DNA from: Nothopassalora personata
Taxonomy: Eukaryota; Ascomycota; Dothideomycetes; Mycosphaerellales; Mycosphaerellaceae
Direction of reading: 5' to 3'
Assembly: GCA_033816765.1 (NCBI GenBank)
Contig: CM066291.1
Coordinates: forward strand, 5,642,001 to 5,706,000
DNA: 64,000 bases
This document shows positions 33,250 through 44,487 of the stretch, piece by piece. The translations under genes were made by a program, and so were the position numbers. A model generated the notes under the pieces. That model was not told the origin of the DNA. It saw only the letters and a program-made list of their open reading frames with translations, and searched no databases. The first letter of the stretch is position 1, and each line of letters begins with the position of its first letter.

Positions 33250-33900
33250 CTGTACACCATGACCAACCACGGCTCCGTCGATTGTTCTGGCATCACAACC
33301 TTAAAATCGCCCTTGACTTCGGCTACGGCACCTGCACCTTCCTCTCTGCCCTTGGCCTTCTCGCCGGCGGTGACCTTCCTTCGGGAAAGTACAGCATCGG
33401 TGGCGCCGACGCTCGCGTCCCCAACACCCTTGCCCCCTCCCTAGGAATGAGCAAGCACGGCTTCTTCGAAATCGACAACTCCATCTCCCGCGAGGAACAC
33501 TACTTCGACAACCAAGCAAGTTTCAACTCGACCGCTTCAACCGCCTCGTAAACATTACATCCAAATACAACGACGAATTCGGCAAGTCGGCCTTCTCCGA
33601 AGAACGCGTCCCCCTCTACAATGAGGCGAAGAACACTAACACAGACTTCAGCGCCGGAATGCTGGCCCGCCGCCACAACTATCGAGCGTGTCCTTATCTT
33701 CCGCGCGTTGTCTAATGGCACTCACCCCAGGCTCGCCGACTTTCAGAACGTCGCAACCCTCAACATGAACGAGACGTGCCCCAAGCAGTGGTTCCGCCAC
33801 GCGACCCCATATACCCTTGAGAGCACTGGCAGCGACATTGCAGCCCTGCTTGCTTCGTCCTCTGAGCTTACTGTTCCCGGGCAGAACCAGGGGTGGATGG
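33250..33900 (+). pseudogene. Broken chloroperoxidase-type (heme-thiolate) peroxidase gene
   Basis: Three successive frames together read as a Peroxidase_2 family protein: YTMTNHG, then FGYGTCTFLSALGLLAGGDL .. SIGGADARVPNTLAPS .. KHGFFEIDNSISREEHYFDN, then (frame change near 33520) FQLDRFNRLVNITSKYNDEF .. DFSAGMLARRHNYRA, then (frame change near 33690) LSNGTHPRLADFQNVATLN .. QWFRHATPYTLESTGSDIAA .. PGQNQGWM before a donor-like GTAAGT. The N-terminal part with the heme-ligand Cys-Pro motif is missing. Two frame changes without splice sites and the missing proximal Cys make it non-functional, unless the assembly has small errors. Confidence 0.75.
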
Positions 33901-34367
33901 TAAGTATCAGTGTCAAGGGGTTGGTCTGGATGAGAGGATGGTGTGTGGAGAGATGGGCTCTGCAATGGATGTGAAGCGCACAGGAATGGCGGATGATCCT
34001 TGGGTGAAAGAGAGCGGTGCTGCAAGCGGGGAGATATCTCTTCGCTCCCGAGATGTGCGATAGCGTAGATAATGACAACCTAATGACAATCGCTACCATA
34101 GCTTTCTGCCGCCTTGAGACGTGAGCAGCCCTTTGAGGTACGTAAGATAATGCCATGCTAAGGTGCGGAGTACACCCTGTGCACAACGAAGAAGCACAGG
34201 AGCTGGGAGCAAAATGTTTACAGCCCAAAAGGGAGCTACTATTTTATATCGAGAAAGCTACCCAACTTCCTATCCATTACTATGCCGCTATGCTATGATA
34301 CCAAAAGTCCACTACCCCGATGCATCCCACCACTCACCCCATCCTCTCGAGCTCGGAGAAGGCATTT
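33901..34367. other. Spacer downstream of the peroxidase remnant
   Basis: About 470 bp without a supported gene; holds the 3' region of the hydrophobin gene. Confidence 0.4.
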
Positions 34368-34800
34368 TTAAGCGCTGATTGGAATGCAAGATGCGTGAAT
34401 GTTGAGCGTTCCCTTAAGCGAACATTAGTACAAAAAACCTCTGGACTCCCCCTTCCTGGAAGATGGAACTTACATCCTGGTTGCTCGGGCAGCAGAAAGT
34501 GTTGGCAGCAGCGCAGTTCGAGTTCAGCACTATCGATTTCCTGTCAGCAACCTGTGCGGTTGACTACGTGGTTGGTGCTGTCGTCTTACAGCTCAGGAGA
34601 GAAATGTTATCAAGCGTGCAGCTCCCACCCAGCACATTGCCCAGCACATCAGATCCAGAGCTATCAGTGGTGCAGCAAGAGATCTGGCTACCGGCAGCGC
34701 AAGTCGAGCCCTTGTCTGCGCCAGTGGCGGAGGAGCTGCCGGGGTAGGCCGAGACGGCGATGGCGGAGGCCAGGGTGATGAGGATGGTGGTGAATTGCAT
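34368..34800 (-). CDS. Class I hydrophobin, 103 aa
   Basis: Exons 34800..34590, 34529..34474 and 34412..34368; both introns have GTAAG donors and the frame is kept. The signal peptide is MQFTTILITLASAIAVSAYP. The mature chain has eight Cys in the order C-x7-CC-x17-C-x14-C-x6-CC-x13-C (CAAGSQISCC, GGSC, NSNCAAANTFCC, SCIPISA), which fits class I spacing. Hydrophobins self-assemble into amphipathic layers on hyphae and spores. Only exon 1 is obvious from an open frame; the last four Cys come from two short 3' exons. The upstream region has GGT repeats and a 25-bp tandem repeat. Confidence 0.85.
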
Positions 34801-34831
34801 TTTGGTTGATTGTTGGTGGTGGTGGTGGTGG

Positions 34832-34881
34832 TTGGGCGAGTGTGGTGATTTGGGAGTTGGGCGAGTGTGGTGATTTGGGAG
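34832..34881. repeat. 25-bp tandem repeat in the hydrophobin promoter
   Basis: TTGGGCGAGTGTGGTGATTT.. occurs twice in a row (34832-34856, 34857-34881), 30-80 bp upstream of the start codon, next to a GGT microsatellite at 34814-34831. Confidence 0.9.
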
Positions 34882-34999
34882 TTGATGTGGGTGTTTGTTG
34901 GTTGGGAATGGTGTGTGATGAGTGAGATTCAGCGATCGGAGAGAGTGTACTTATACTGTGAACGAGATTGATTGAGATTGATTGTTGTGAGGGAGGGTA

Positions 35000-35250
35000 T
35001 TGGTACGGTCATGTTGATCATCGCGTGGTTTTTGGGAGACGGGCGTGTGTACCGGTGGAACGTTGGTATGACCGTTTGGACACTGAGACATCCAGTACTG
35101 TGAGTCCTCGTGTATGTGCTCTGCTGAGTCCTCTTGGAAGAAGCCTTGTACATGCTCCGAGTTGCGTCGTTCCACTTACATTGTAGCGAAGCGTTGGGCG
35201 CTTGGTATGCCAGCGGACACGGAGGTAGCGAGCATGGCGACAGCAAGCAT
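35000..35250 (-). CDS. Possible small secreted protein (weak)
   Basis: A signal-peptide-like start (MLAVAMLATSVSAGIPSAQ, ATG at 35250) runs into a consensus donor GTAAGT at 35179. A short intron to an AAG acceptor would continue in an Arg/Thr-rich frame to about 35000. The intron would be only about 35 bp and no homology was recognised; the extent is uncertain. Confidence 0.25.
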
Positions 35251-36838
35251 GGTTGAGTTCCCCTGACCCTATTGACAGTGCATGGAATCACATACATGGT
35301 CTTGTCCCAGTCGAACGTGGTAAATCTCCCAGACACAATGTTTCGTTGTGCCGGCGACAATTTCTCGAAGCCATTGCGTTCGTGCCGTACCAATGCAGAG
35401 GTATGCCCGCAATGTCGCTTGTTCATCAGCAGGAGGTGATGTGCAAGGAGAAAGATTTTTGTCATGCTGAAGTTTGGTAGCTCTCAGTCAGGAGTTTTTG
35501 GCGCAGAATCACGACCGTGGTAGATGGAATTAATTGAAACGCGGATGAGCACTGACCACGCCACAGAGTATTCTTGGCACGGTGCATATCCAGCAGCTGC
35601 TTACTCGTCACATCTATGTCTTTCTGGGCAGTGGTTTGCGTACTCTTGCTGCAGACATGTCTTTCCTTACCATGACGGAACAGCGTTAGGAGGTGATGTG
35701 CAAGGAGAAAGATTTTTGTCATGCTGAAGTTTGGTAGCTCTCAGTCAGGAGTTTTTGGCGCAGAATCACGACCGTGGTAGATGGAATTAATTGAAACGCG
35801 GATGAGCACTGACCACGCCACAGAGTATTCTTGGCACGGTGCATATCCAGCAGCTGCTTACTCGTCACATCTATGTCTTTCTGGGCAGTGGTTTGCGTAC
35901 TCTTGCTGCAGACATGTCTTTCCTTACCATGACGGAACAGTGTTCTCCACGCTGTCTCTTGACTTCTAATCGCGCATTTTGATCCACCATCTAGAACAAC
36001 GACTTATTCTCGACGCTCAGCGGCTCACAACCTTTAGCAATTCTCAAGTCGTACTTCAGCAGGTATGTGCCAAACACAACTCGATCTCATCTGCGGCAGG
36101 ATGATCATTTACCTTTTGAAGGTGGCCCAAGCACTTGCGACTCTTTCATCACACTGTCGAGCAATTGCATTTTCGCCAATTCTGCTTGCGTCAAGCCCTC
36201 GCTTCCAGTGACTCTTACAATCTCCTCGCGCAATGGCTTATCATGTTCGGGTACCTAGCCCGGCGTACGCCAGTCATAATCGATGCCCGAACATTGCTGA
36301 GCGCGTCGCCGAAATGTACTGACGATAGGCACCAATGGGCCATTCTAAGAAAGGCTTCTTCGAACAGTATCGACCACAATGTTATCGAGTTGTGGATCAT
36401 GGCATTGGCTTCGGAGCCAGGGTAGAAGTCATGGTAGACTCAGGGCTTGGTGGGTGATATCTTTGTTACTCTTGACGAAGTCTGGTAGTGAGACTGGGAG
36501 TATGATGCGAGGTCCTGATGGACTGTCTAGGGTTATGGGCTTCTTGTTTTTCTTGAGACCTTCGGTGATGGGCCCCTTGTCATTTTGCGTGTACTCAGCT
36601 TGAGCTTTCCTGCAGGTGAAGTCTTACGAATGTGCATCGGCGACCTGGAGAATGGGTCGCCTTGATGAAATGTGGTACGAAGTGGTCGAGTCTAATTAGT
36701 AGAGAAAGCCAAATCGAGAGATGTGAAAGAAACTCCCAAATCCAAGACGATGCCATCTTGGTAGTGGCGGGCCCTGCGGTGATAGCCTTTTACCGTGGCA
36801 TAGCGCCTGTGGAGCTAGATATACATACATCCATATAA
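35251..36838. other. Region without a supported gene; contains a 257-bp tandem duplication
   Basis: Apart from the duplication at 35431-35944, no domain, splice structure or repeat was recognised up to the left end of the nested retrotransposons. Confidence 0.45.
35431..35944. repeat. 257-bp perfect tandem duplication
   Basis: 35431-35687 and 35688-35944 read the same apart from one C/T difference near the end (GGAACAGCGTT versus GGAACAGTGTT). No flanking LTR/TIR and no conserved coding frame. Confidence 0.95.
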
Positions 36839-36978
36839 ATTTAAGACAATGTGAGTAGATTGATGTATTAAGAGAGATCTACGAAGTCGCGAGAAAGCAA
36901 GATAAGCTAAGAAAAAAATGGGTGCCTCAGGCAGCTAGGGCCTTGGCATCCAAGAAGTGCTTAGGACAAGCATCAAGT

Positions 36979-37784
36979 CACCCCCATAACGAGGCTCTAG
37001 ATGCTAGAACAGGTGCACACGCACCAAAGAAAGCATACGCTCGCTCACCAACACCATGCCATCCTCCTCGTCCAATCCCTATGTCCTTATGTCTGGTAAT
37101 TGCCGCGTAGTAGTAGTGTAGGTGTAGCTACTACTACTAAAAGAAAGTTGAAGGTGTTTCGCGCGTTCTCATTAGCTAGCGCTAACACCGTAGTACAACG
37201 GTTATTATCTACTGAAATAAGGCGATTGGCGCACTATTAGTGTCGTCCAATTAGAGCTCTAATAACTGCTGTTAATTAGGCTCGGTGTTGTTCTTAATCG
37301 CCGCCTTATAGTTAGCTATATTGAGCTACTGTACGAAGTCGGCGTGCTTAAACTAATCTAGTGCCTTAGTGAACCTATTAGCCACCTAGTCGTTAGTGCC
37401 TATCCACTTAACCTTAATCTTACCTTTAGTAATAGCCTCGCGGATGTAGTAATAGCGGGTGTCGATATACTTAGTACGGCTATCCACACCGCTACTACGC
37501 TTCGTAATATCGATGGCTAGTATGTTGTCCTTATATATAGTAATAGGGAACACTCCTAACTCGCTTAGCTCTTCGAGTAGGTTGCCTATGCTAATAGCCT
37601 CCTTCGCTCTAAGTGTAAGTTACACATACTTAGCCTCTATTAATAACAGTGTAACAATTAACTAACGGCCTAACTTCTATAAAATAGGTGCGCCTAGCAT
37701 AGTGAATACGAAGGCGCCTATTGACCGCCTATTATCTAGGTCATTAGCCTATAAGGCATTAATATACCCCTTCGGCTACAGGTC
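36979..37784 (-). pseudogene. Copia pol 3' end (RNase H) and 3' UTR, decayed
   Basis: Read on the minus strand, this aligns with 19200-19978 of the intact copy: the RNase H region up to the end of pol, then the 3' UTR. The coding part is strongly depleted in CA/TG, but from about 37100 to the LTR the sequence looks normal. Confidence 0.8.
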
Positions 37785-37789
37785 GTATG

Positions 37790-37986
37790 TGTTAAAGGGA
37801 TGTCGCAATGTATAGCACGCCCACGACCTGCTAGTCGTAGATGAACTAATTCTTGCCTTTTATTCAAGACGCATCGCGCGTCGTAAGGTGTACTTATGCG
37901 TGTCACGTGCGGCTTAGTAGCCGGTCGCGACCGTATGTTACATGTAAGGCTACATATAGGGGTTAGCTACTAGGCTGCCCCTTACA
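37790..37986 (-). repeat. LTR of gypsy A (3')
   Basis: 197 bp; pairs with 44286-44482; differences are mostly transitions. Confidence 0.9.
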
Positions 37987-38287
37987 ATTGCCTCCCCTCC
38001 CGTGCGAGCTGTCCTCAGCTCGCTAGTTACTACGTAGAGGCTCCTATGTACTTCTAGAACCATAGTTGCTATACGGCCTATATGCGGGTTGCGTACGTAT
38101 CGTTATGTAGGTATAGGTAAGTAAGGCTTGGTTACTATGCCGACGCAGCTAGTTAGGGGCATAAAACTCTAGCCTAACCTAGCCCTTTCTTAGCACGCTC
38201 CCTAGCTTATTACCTTCGCTACACTACTACTACGTACCCGTACCGCACTATTATCGCAAGCGCCTCGCTAGCATTATTATTATTATT

Positions 38288-39270
38288 ATGTCTACCGTGC
38301 CCTCCTCGCCGCTATTCTCTAGCCGCTCCGCCTCCTCTAGTAGTACTAGTAGCGATAGCACTACTAGCGCCGTAGAAGACGAGCGCCGCTAGGCGGCTCT
38401 AGTGCGCGACGCCCCTAGAACGCCTAGTAGTCGCAAGCGACTAGCATCACCCTCGTAGCTACTAACGCCCTCGCTAGCCACTAAGCTCTCGTAGAGAATT
38501 AATATATATATACGGTGCCTCCCGTACTTCGTTAGGGGTAAGTCTCTACGCGTGTCGCCTACGATTCGTATACTAACCACTTACTAGACGAGGCCGATAA
38601 CTATGATAGTGTTACTACCGGCGAGCTCCTAAAGAAGTGTAGCCGCTACAGGCGCAGTAAACATAGCTACGTGCCTAATACTAGCTACGCCATCGCCTCG
38701 CTAGTAAGCCGCCTACGCGCCGCGCGGTCCTAGCGCGACTTCCTTACGGCTATAATAGGCTAGGCGCCTACAGACCTCTAGTAGCAGGAGCTAGTAGAGC
38801 AGATCCGCCTGTGTACCTAGCTAGGTAACGACATTAAGGAGGTAAGTCGCTACTTCGCTCGTGCGAGTCGACTGCTACTCGCGGGGGAGGGCTCTAGTAC
38901 GTCCCCTATGCTTCGGCTAACCCTTCCTATAGGCTATTAGGCAGTTCAATGCCTATAAGCATAAGCGTGCCGGGGAGACCCGTATACGTGCCTCCGCCGC
39001 CGCCGCTACTACTACCGCCGCCCCCGCCGCCGAAGCCCTTACGCTCTAGTAGGAGTAGAACCGCGCCCTTAATAGGCTGTTCGAACTCGGCCGCGCCGTG
39101 AGTCGTATGTTCCTCGCCTACGTGTACCCTACTAACCGTAGTCCTAGTTCCTATAGGCGTAGAACATCGACACCACCGCCGCCGACTAGGCATTCTTACC
39201 TAAGTTACTACGTAACGACAACTAAGGCGCTCGCCTTATACGCTACTCGCGGGCTCCTCGCCTACTACCA
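38288..39270 (+). pseudogene. Antisense accessory ORF of gypsy A (half zinc cluster, coiled-coil-like)
   Basis: On the strand opposite to gag-pol, between integrase and the 3' LTR. It begins ATG TCT ACC (MSTVPSSPLFSSRSASSSST) and continues, with one frame change, through DEADNYDSVTTGELLKKC. Cys (38638), TAC (38647) and TAC (38668) have CX2CX6C spacing if the TACs were TGC. Downstream (about 38990-39130) is an Ala-rich then Leu/Glu/Gln helical segment (NRALNRLFELGRAVSRMFLAY). Nearly all stops are TAG, as expected from CAG codons after RIP. Function unknown; a DNA-binding or chromatin role is a guess from the zinc-cluster-like motif. Confidence 0.6.
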
Positions 39271-41930
39271 CTCTACGTAGCCCCTAGTAGGCGCGCTACT
39301 CTTTAGCTTTTATTTTGTTTATAGTTGAGAAAAGTTTTATTTGTATTCTAGTGCTAGTCTTATTTACTTCTCCTTAACGCCTTATAGTCGGCTACTATGC
39401 GATCCGCATTCGCGAGGCCCTCCGCCGGTTCCTAGCTATTGTACTCCTCTAGCTAGTCCTTCTACTAGACTAGATACTGCAGCTTGCCCTTACGCTTACG
39501 CCTATCTAGTACTACGTCTACCTTATACTCTCCGTCCTTATTAGCTAGAGGGGGTACGGGTCTATCCTTATCGCTACCGATATACGGCTCGAGGAGAGAG
39601 ACATAGAAGACGTTATAGAGCCTTAAGTCGGCTAGTAGCGCTAGGCGGTACGCCTACGAACCGACAGCGTCCGTAATACGGTATAGGCCGATAAACTTCG
39701 GACCTATCTTCTTCTTTAGTACTGCTAACTTGAGGTTCTTCGTTAATAATAGGACTAAGTCACCTACGCGGTAGGTCTTAGCTTAGTAGGTCTTGTTGTA
39801 GTAGCGAGCCTAGCTTTCTACTATAGCCTTCTATCGCTCCTCGAGTATAGCGCGTAGTTTTCGTATACGACTCGCAGCTATTACCGCTACTAGTACTTCC
39901 CCCCCCTAGGTCTCGTCTCGAGATCTAGTTAGTGTAGGGGCAATCTTAGGTCGCTAACCGTACGCTATTTCGAACGGACTTATCCGCAGTGTTAGGTAGA
40001 TGCTATTGTTAGCTACGAATTTAGCAACTGTAAGCTACTTAGCCTACTTAGTTTAATTGTCACTATAGTAAAAACGAAGGTATTGTTCGAGGGTTTAGTT
40101 TACCCTCTTAGTTTAGCCGTTAGTCTAAGGGTAAAAGGCCGTAGATAGCTTACGCTTTATACGCGCCTCGAAGTAGAAGTCACTCTAAAACTAACTAGTA
40201 AAGACCGGACCTCGGTCGTTTACTATGCCTAACGGGACACTATAGTGTCGCACGACTTCGTCTCGTAGGAGCCTCGAAAGCTCCACGGCTATGCAAGTCT
40301 TCGTCGTCGGGATGTACAAGCTCATTTTTAAGTAGCGATCGACTATTACTAGGATCGCATTATACACGCAACCGGCTCGCGTGCTTAGAGGTAGGTCCGT
40401 AATAAAATCTATAGTAATTTCCTACTACGGTCGCTCCGGTCTAGGAAGCGGTTATAGCTCGCCGTAGGGTCGATAGCGCCTCGCCTTCGAACCCTAGTAG
40501 GTTCTATAGGCTTGGACGTATTGTTTCACGTCCGTACTAAGTAAGTCCTACTAATAATTACGTCGTAACAGCTCTTTAGTCTTAGTCCTTCTAAAGTGAC
40601 CCGCGAGGACGTCGTCGTAGTATATGCGAATTAGATGCGACCTAATTGCGTAATCCCTAGGTACTACGATCGCGTCTCCGCAGTATATAAGGTTATCCTT
40701 TATATGCTATCCCTTAGCGTCCCTCGCGCTTAGCGCCTACGCTAAGTATACGACACACTAGTCGTCTTACTACTACGCGATCTTCATTAAGAGTAGGATT
40801 AACTCACCCGTCGAGCTATAAGCTTAACCCTATATTACTGCAGCGTACACTACTACTAGTAAAGACGGCTTTTCTTAATAGGGAAGGTCACCTCTCCGTA
40901 CTACTATCGCCGCGCCTATGTCGCCCTATATCGCCTCGTAGGTAGTAAGCACGCGCTTTACCGTCGGCTCGCTTGTCCCTTCTAGAGACTCCTTCTAGAA
41001 AGACAGCTTACTTTATAAGGTAGGTAGCAAGTTCGAAGTTTATTGCGTTATAGCTACGTAGTTACTACGTCTCGAAGGCGCGTCGGCTAGGTTAGTCTTA
41101 CCCGGCCGATGCTCTACTATAAAATTAAAAGACTATAGGAACGTAGCCTATCGAGCTTACCGCCTATTTAGCTACTTTACTATTATAAAGCCCTATAGGT
41201 TAGCGTAGTCGACTAGCACTCGCACCGTATATGTAGCGCCCTCTAAGTATAGCCTCTAATGCTTAAAAGCCTCAACTACTGCAAGTAGCTCCTAATCGTA
41301 CGTCTCGTAGTTGTACTTAGCTAGTATTATCTTACGTGAATAGAACGCGATAGGATGCTACTTAGCACTAAACAATTAGGATATAATACCTACGATCGCG
41401 AAACCTAAGGCATCCGTCTCGACTCGCGTGCGTAGCGTAGGATCGAAGTGCCTAAGTATTAGTGCACCTAAGAATCCGGCCTTAAGCTATCGAAACGCCT
41501 ACTCTTCGCTTAAGGTCCACGTAAGAGGGCCGTGCTTCTTGCCGTCCTTAGATCCCTTTAGCAGGTCCGTTAGGGGCTTATAGACCCTTAAGTATCCTTC
41601 TATAAAACGCCGGTAGAAGTTACAAAACCTAAGGAAGGACTAGACCTTATAAAAGGTCGTAGGTGTAGGCTATTCCTCGATAGCGGCTACCCTACTCCTA
41701 TCTATCGACACGCCTACGGCGCTTACGACAAACCTAAGGAACTCTATACTCTCCTAGAAGAAGTGACACTTCTTAGGGTTTACGAACAGGGTAAACTTTC
41801 GTAGCCTCTCTAGTACCGCGCGTACGGCTCGCACGTATGCCTTACGCGTCTCGCTATAGATGAGGATATTATCTAGGTAGACTACGCAAATGTTATTAAC
41901 TAAGCCGGTTAGCGCCTTGTTAATATACCC

Positions 41931-42206
41931 TTAAAAGGTTGCCGGTGCGTTAGTTAACCCGAACAGTATTACTAGGTACTCGTAGTGTCCGTATCGCGTG
42001 CGAAACGTAGTCTTCCACTTATCGCCTCGCTTAATAGGGATACGATGGTAGGCGTCCTTTAAATCGATTGTAGTAAAGAACCTAGAACCTAATAGCCTAT
42101 CTAGCGTCTCGCTAATTAGGGGCAGGGGGTATCGGTTCTTTACTATAATCTTATTTAGGCCTCTATAATTAATATAGAGCCTAAGAGTGCCATTCTTCTT
42201 TAGCAC
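41931..42206 (-). pseudogene. Gypsy A reverse transcriptase fragment
   Basis: 91 codons still open: [55 protein letters not shown] and [22 protein letters not shown], the palm motifs of Ty3/gypsy RT. The catalytic first Asp (TIDLKDAY) is intact; the YxDD box further on reads YLDN. Confidence 0.9.
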
Positions 42207-42932
42207 GAATAGGATAGGCGCACCCGCCTTGCTTACGGACCGCCTAATCTACCCCTTCTCTATTGCTTACGTAAGGTACTCCTTTAAGGCCTCTAACTTA
42301 GTTAAGGACTAGTAGTACAGCAGCTTAAAAGGGGGTTTCTTTCCTTTAACGAGATCGATCGCATGCTTAACCCCGTCAGGCATCTTACGCTTCGTCTATT
42401 TATTAGGTGCGTATATATCTCGGAAGTCTGCAAATTCTTTAGGCTACGAGGGGCCCTCTCCTTTAGGTACTGCTACAGCAATAGCCCGAACACTTATCGT
42501 ATAAACCTGCTTTAAGCTCTCGAGATCCTTAAGGAACTCGCGTGCGTTACGCTACTAAACCGTAGGCGTCTCTATACCGTAGTACTACTAGTCATCCTTA
42601 TCGGCCTTCACTATCTAATTACGATGCCGCTAGGGTCTACCCAAAATTACTAATAGCCTACCTATAGGCACCGCGTAGTAGATGGCGTTACTTACGCGCT
42701 CTACTCCCGCGTTATTAGCGAGTCGCAGCCGAACCGCAAAGGCGCCGTAGCAATACCCTAGGTTATGCGTATACGACTCTAACTTCGGTAGCCTTACCCT
42801 ATTAATAGGTTACATTTAATGTCGGAGTATATACTTATACGACACTAGGCTAAGATCCGCATAGTTATCTAGGAGAAACGTAGCCTCGCGAAAGCCCTTA
42901 CGAGTCTCGACTACGCCTCGCAAGTGACGCGC

Positions 42933-43128
42933 TAGACACGCATCTACTCGCCTTAAGGGGTCGACTTTAGGAAAACTCGGACTTAGGAGCGACCTACTTC
43001 TAGTCCTCTACCTTTTCCCTAGTCGCTACGATAGACACACATCCACTCGCCTTAAGGGGTCGACTTTAGGAAAACTCGGACTTAGGAGCGACCTACTTCT
43101 AGTCCTCTACCTTTTCCCTAGTCGCTAC
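42933..43128. repeat. 99-bp tandem duplication in gypsy A
   Basis: 42933-43031 and 43032-43128 carry the same sequence (from TAGACACGCATCTACTCGCC), with few differences. It lies between the zinc knuckle and the protease/RT region. Confidence 0.85.
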
Positions 43129-44285
43129 CCTTCTTAGTTAGAGCCTTCGCAGCGTCTACCCTACGAACCGCTTACGCGCTACGGTCCTTCTATAGGTGCC
43201 TGTTCGGGCAATCCGTCTTAATGTGACCCTTCTTATAGCATCTATAGCACTCCGCTTTAGTCCTATCGAAGGTTATAGACGATCCGCCGGCGTCCCGCTA
43301 GTAACTCGTACCCGGGTCGCGCGACGCCTAACTATGCTTCTACTGCTTCGAGCTACGATCGCTTCGCCCTTAGTCGCCCTTAGTCTCTCGCCTACGGCGA
43401 CTATACTGCCCGCGGTCGTACCCTCCGCTACTACGCTCCGTGCTTTTAATACGCGAAGCTAGGATTACTAGTTCCTCTCTAGTTGTTAGGATGTTATAAA
43501 ACTTGACGATTACGGACCGTAGGCTAGGCGTAAGCTTAGCGAGCATATGTCGCACGCGTTGCGCCTCCGTATAGTCCCCTAACTAATCCTCTATAACATC
43601 TAGCTTAGTTGTAAACTAACGCACTGTCTAGTTGTCCTTCTGTTTCACCGCCTCATACTCTAACATTACGTTAAGTACGCGGTTTATAGGATTACCGTAT
43701 ACGTCTCGACAGAACTCCTTAAAGTCCTAGTATATATACCCTTTAAGGTTAAGGACGCTATAGTTAGCGTGCTATCGCTTACTTACCTCTCCGCTTAGGT
43801 ACATAACCCTATATAGGACCTTTAACTCGTTCGTCGCATACGTACCGCCTAAGAGGGTAAAGATAAGAGAGAGCTCCCTTAGGAATACCCGTACTTTCTT
43901 AATCGAGTCCCCTCTAAAAGGCGTAGGTTCTTTAAGACGTAAACGTGTCGCATGCGATGCGATCGCGCCTCGAGCTACGATATTATCGTCAGTTACTATA
44001 GATAGAGGAGGGGGAGGGGGAGTAGGGGATAGTTCTCCGCCGGATTCGCCCTAAGGGTCCGCCGGCGGCACGCTTACGTCCCGCAAGATCTCTAACTGTT
44101 TAATCTCCCTCTATATCTCCTTCTCCTTAACCTCTGCCCGAAGGGCATCCCTCCTTGCGACTAAGGCTGCACGCCTCGCTTATTGCTAGGCCCTAGGGCT
44201 TAGGGGAGCCGTAGGCGTAGCGCTACTATCGTTGCGTTCGGACTCTATAGCGTATATAGATTACAACGAAGAGAAGAATTAGAAC

Positions 44286-44482
44286 TGTTAAAGGGATGTC
44301 GCAATGTATAGCACGCCTACGACCTGCTAGTCGTAGATGAACTAATTCTTGCCTTTTGTTTAAGACGTATCGCGCGTCGTAAGGTGTACTTATGCGTGTT
44401 ACGTGCGGCTTAGTAGCCGGTCGCGACCGCATGTTATATGTAAGGCTACATGTAGGGGTTAGCTACTAGGCTACCCCTTATA
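44286..44482 (-). repeat. LTR of gypsy A (5')
   Basis: 197 bp; pairs with 37790-37986; followed by GTATG. Confidence 0.9.
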
Positions 44483-44487
44483 GTATG

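Larger units (their letters stand above)
37790..44482 (-). mobile_element. Decayed Ty3/gypsy element A nested in copia
   Basis: 6693 bp. LTRs 37790-37986 and 44286-44482 are both 197 bp (TGTTAAAGGG .. CCCCTTACA/TATA). Target duplication GTATG at 37785-37789 and 44483-44487. Purine tract GGGAGGGGAGGC lies inside the 3' LTR side (about 37990-38003). On the minus strand: gag zinc knuckle CYRCYKKGHIKTDC (about 43195-43250), RT with [20 protein letters not shown] and [13 protein letters not shown] (41931-42206), the polymerase motif changed to YLDN (about 41870), and integrase with NDRGPVFTS (about 40205-40245). Gln codons are replaced by TAG/TAA throughout. Confidence 0.92.

Noticed and set aside
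34929..35465. 178-codon minus-strand ORF
   Set aside because: No domain and biased composition; a shorter signal-peptide frame with a splice donor lies inside it in another frame.
35431..35944. 257-bp direct repeats as solo LTRs
   Set aside because: The copies are directly adjacent, with no internal region, no TG..CA or AC..CT ends and no target duplication.
38927..39193. Minus-strand Gly-rich 88-codon ORF in gypsy A
   Set aside because: It is the shadow of the Ala/Pro-rich part of the plus-strand accessory frame.
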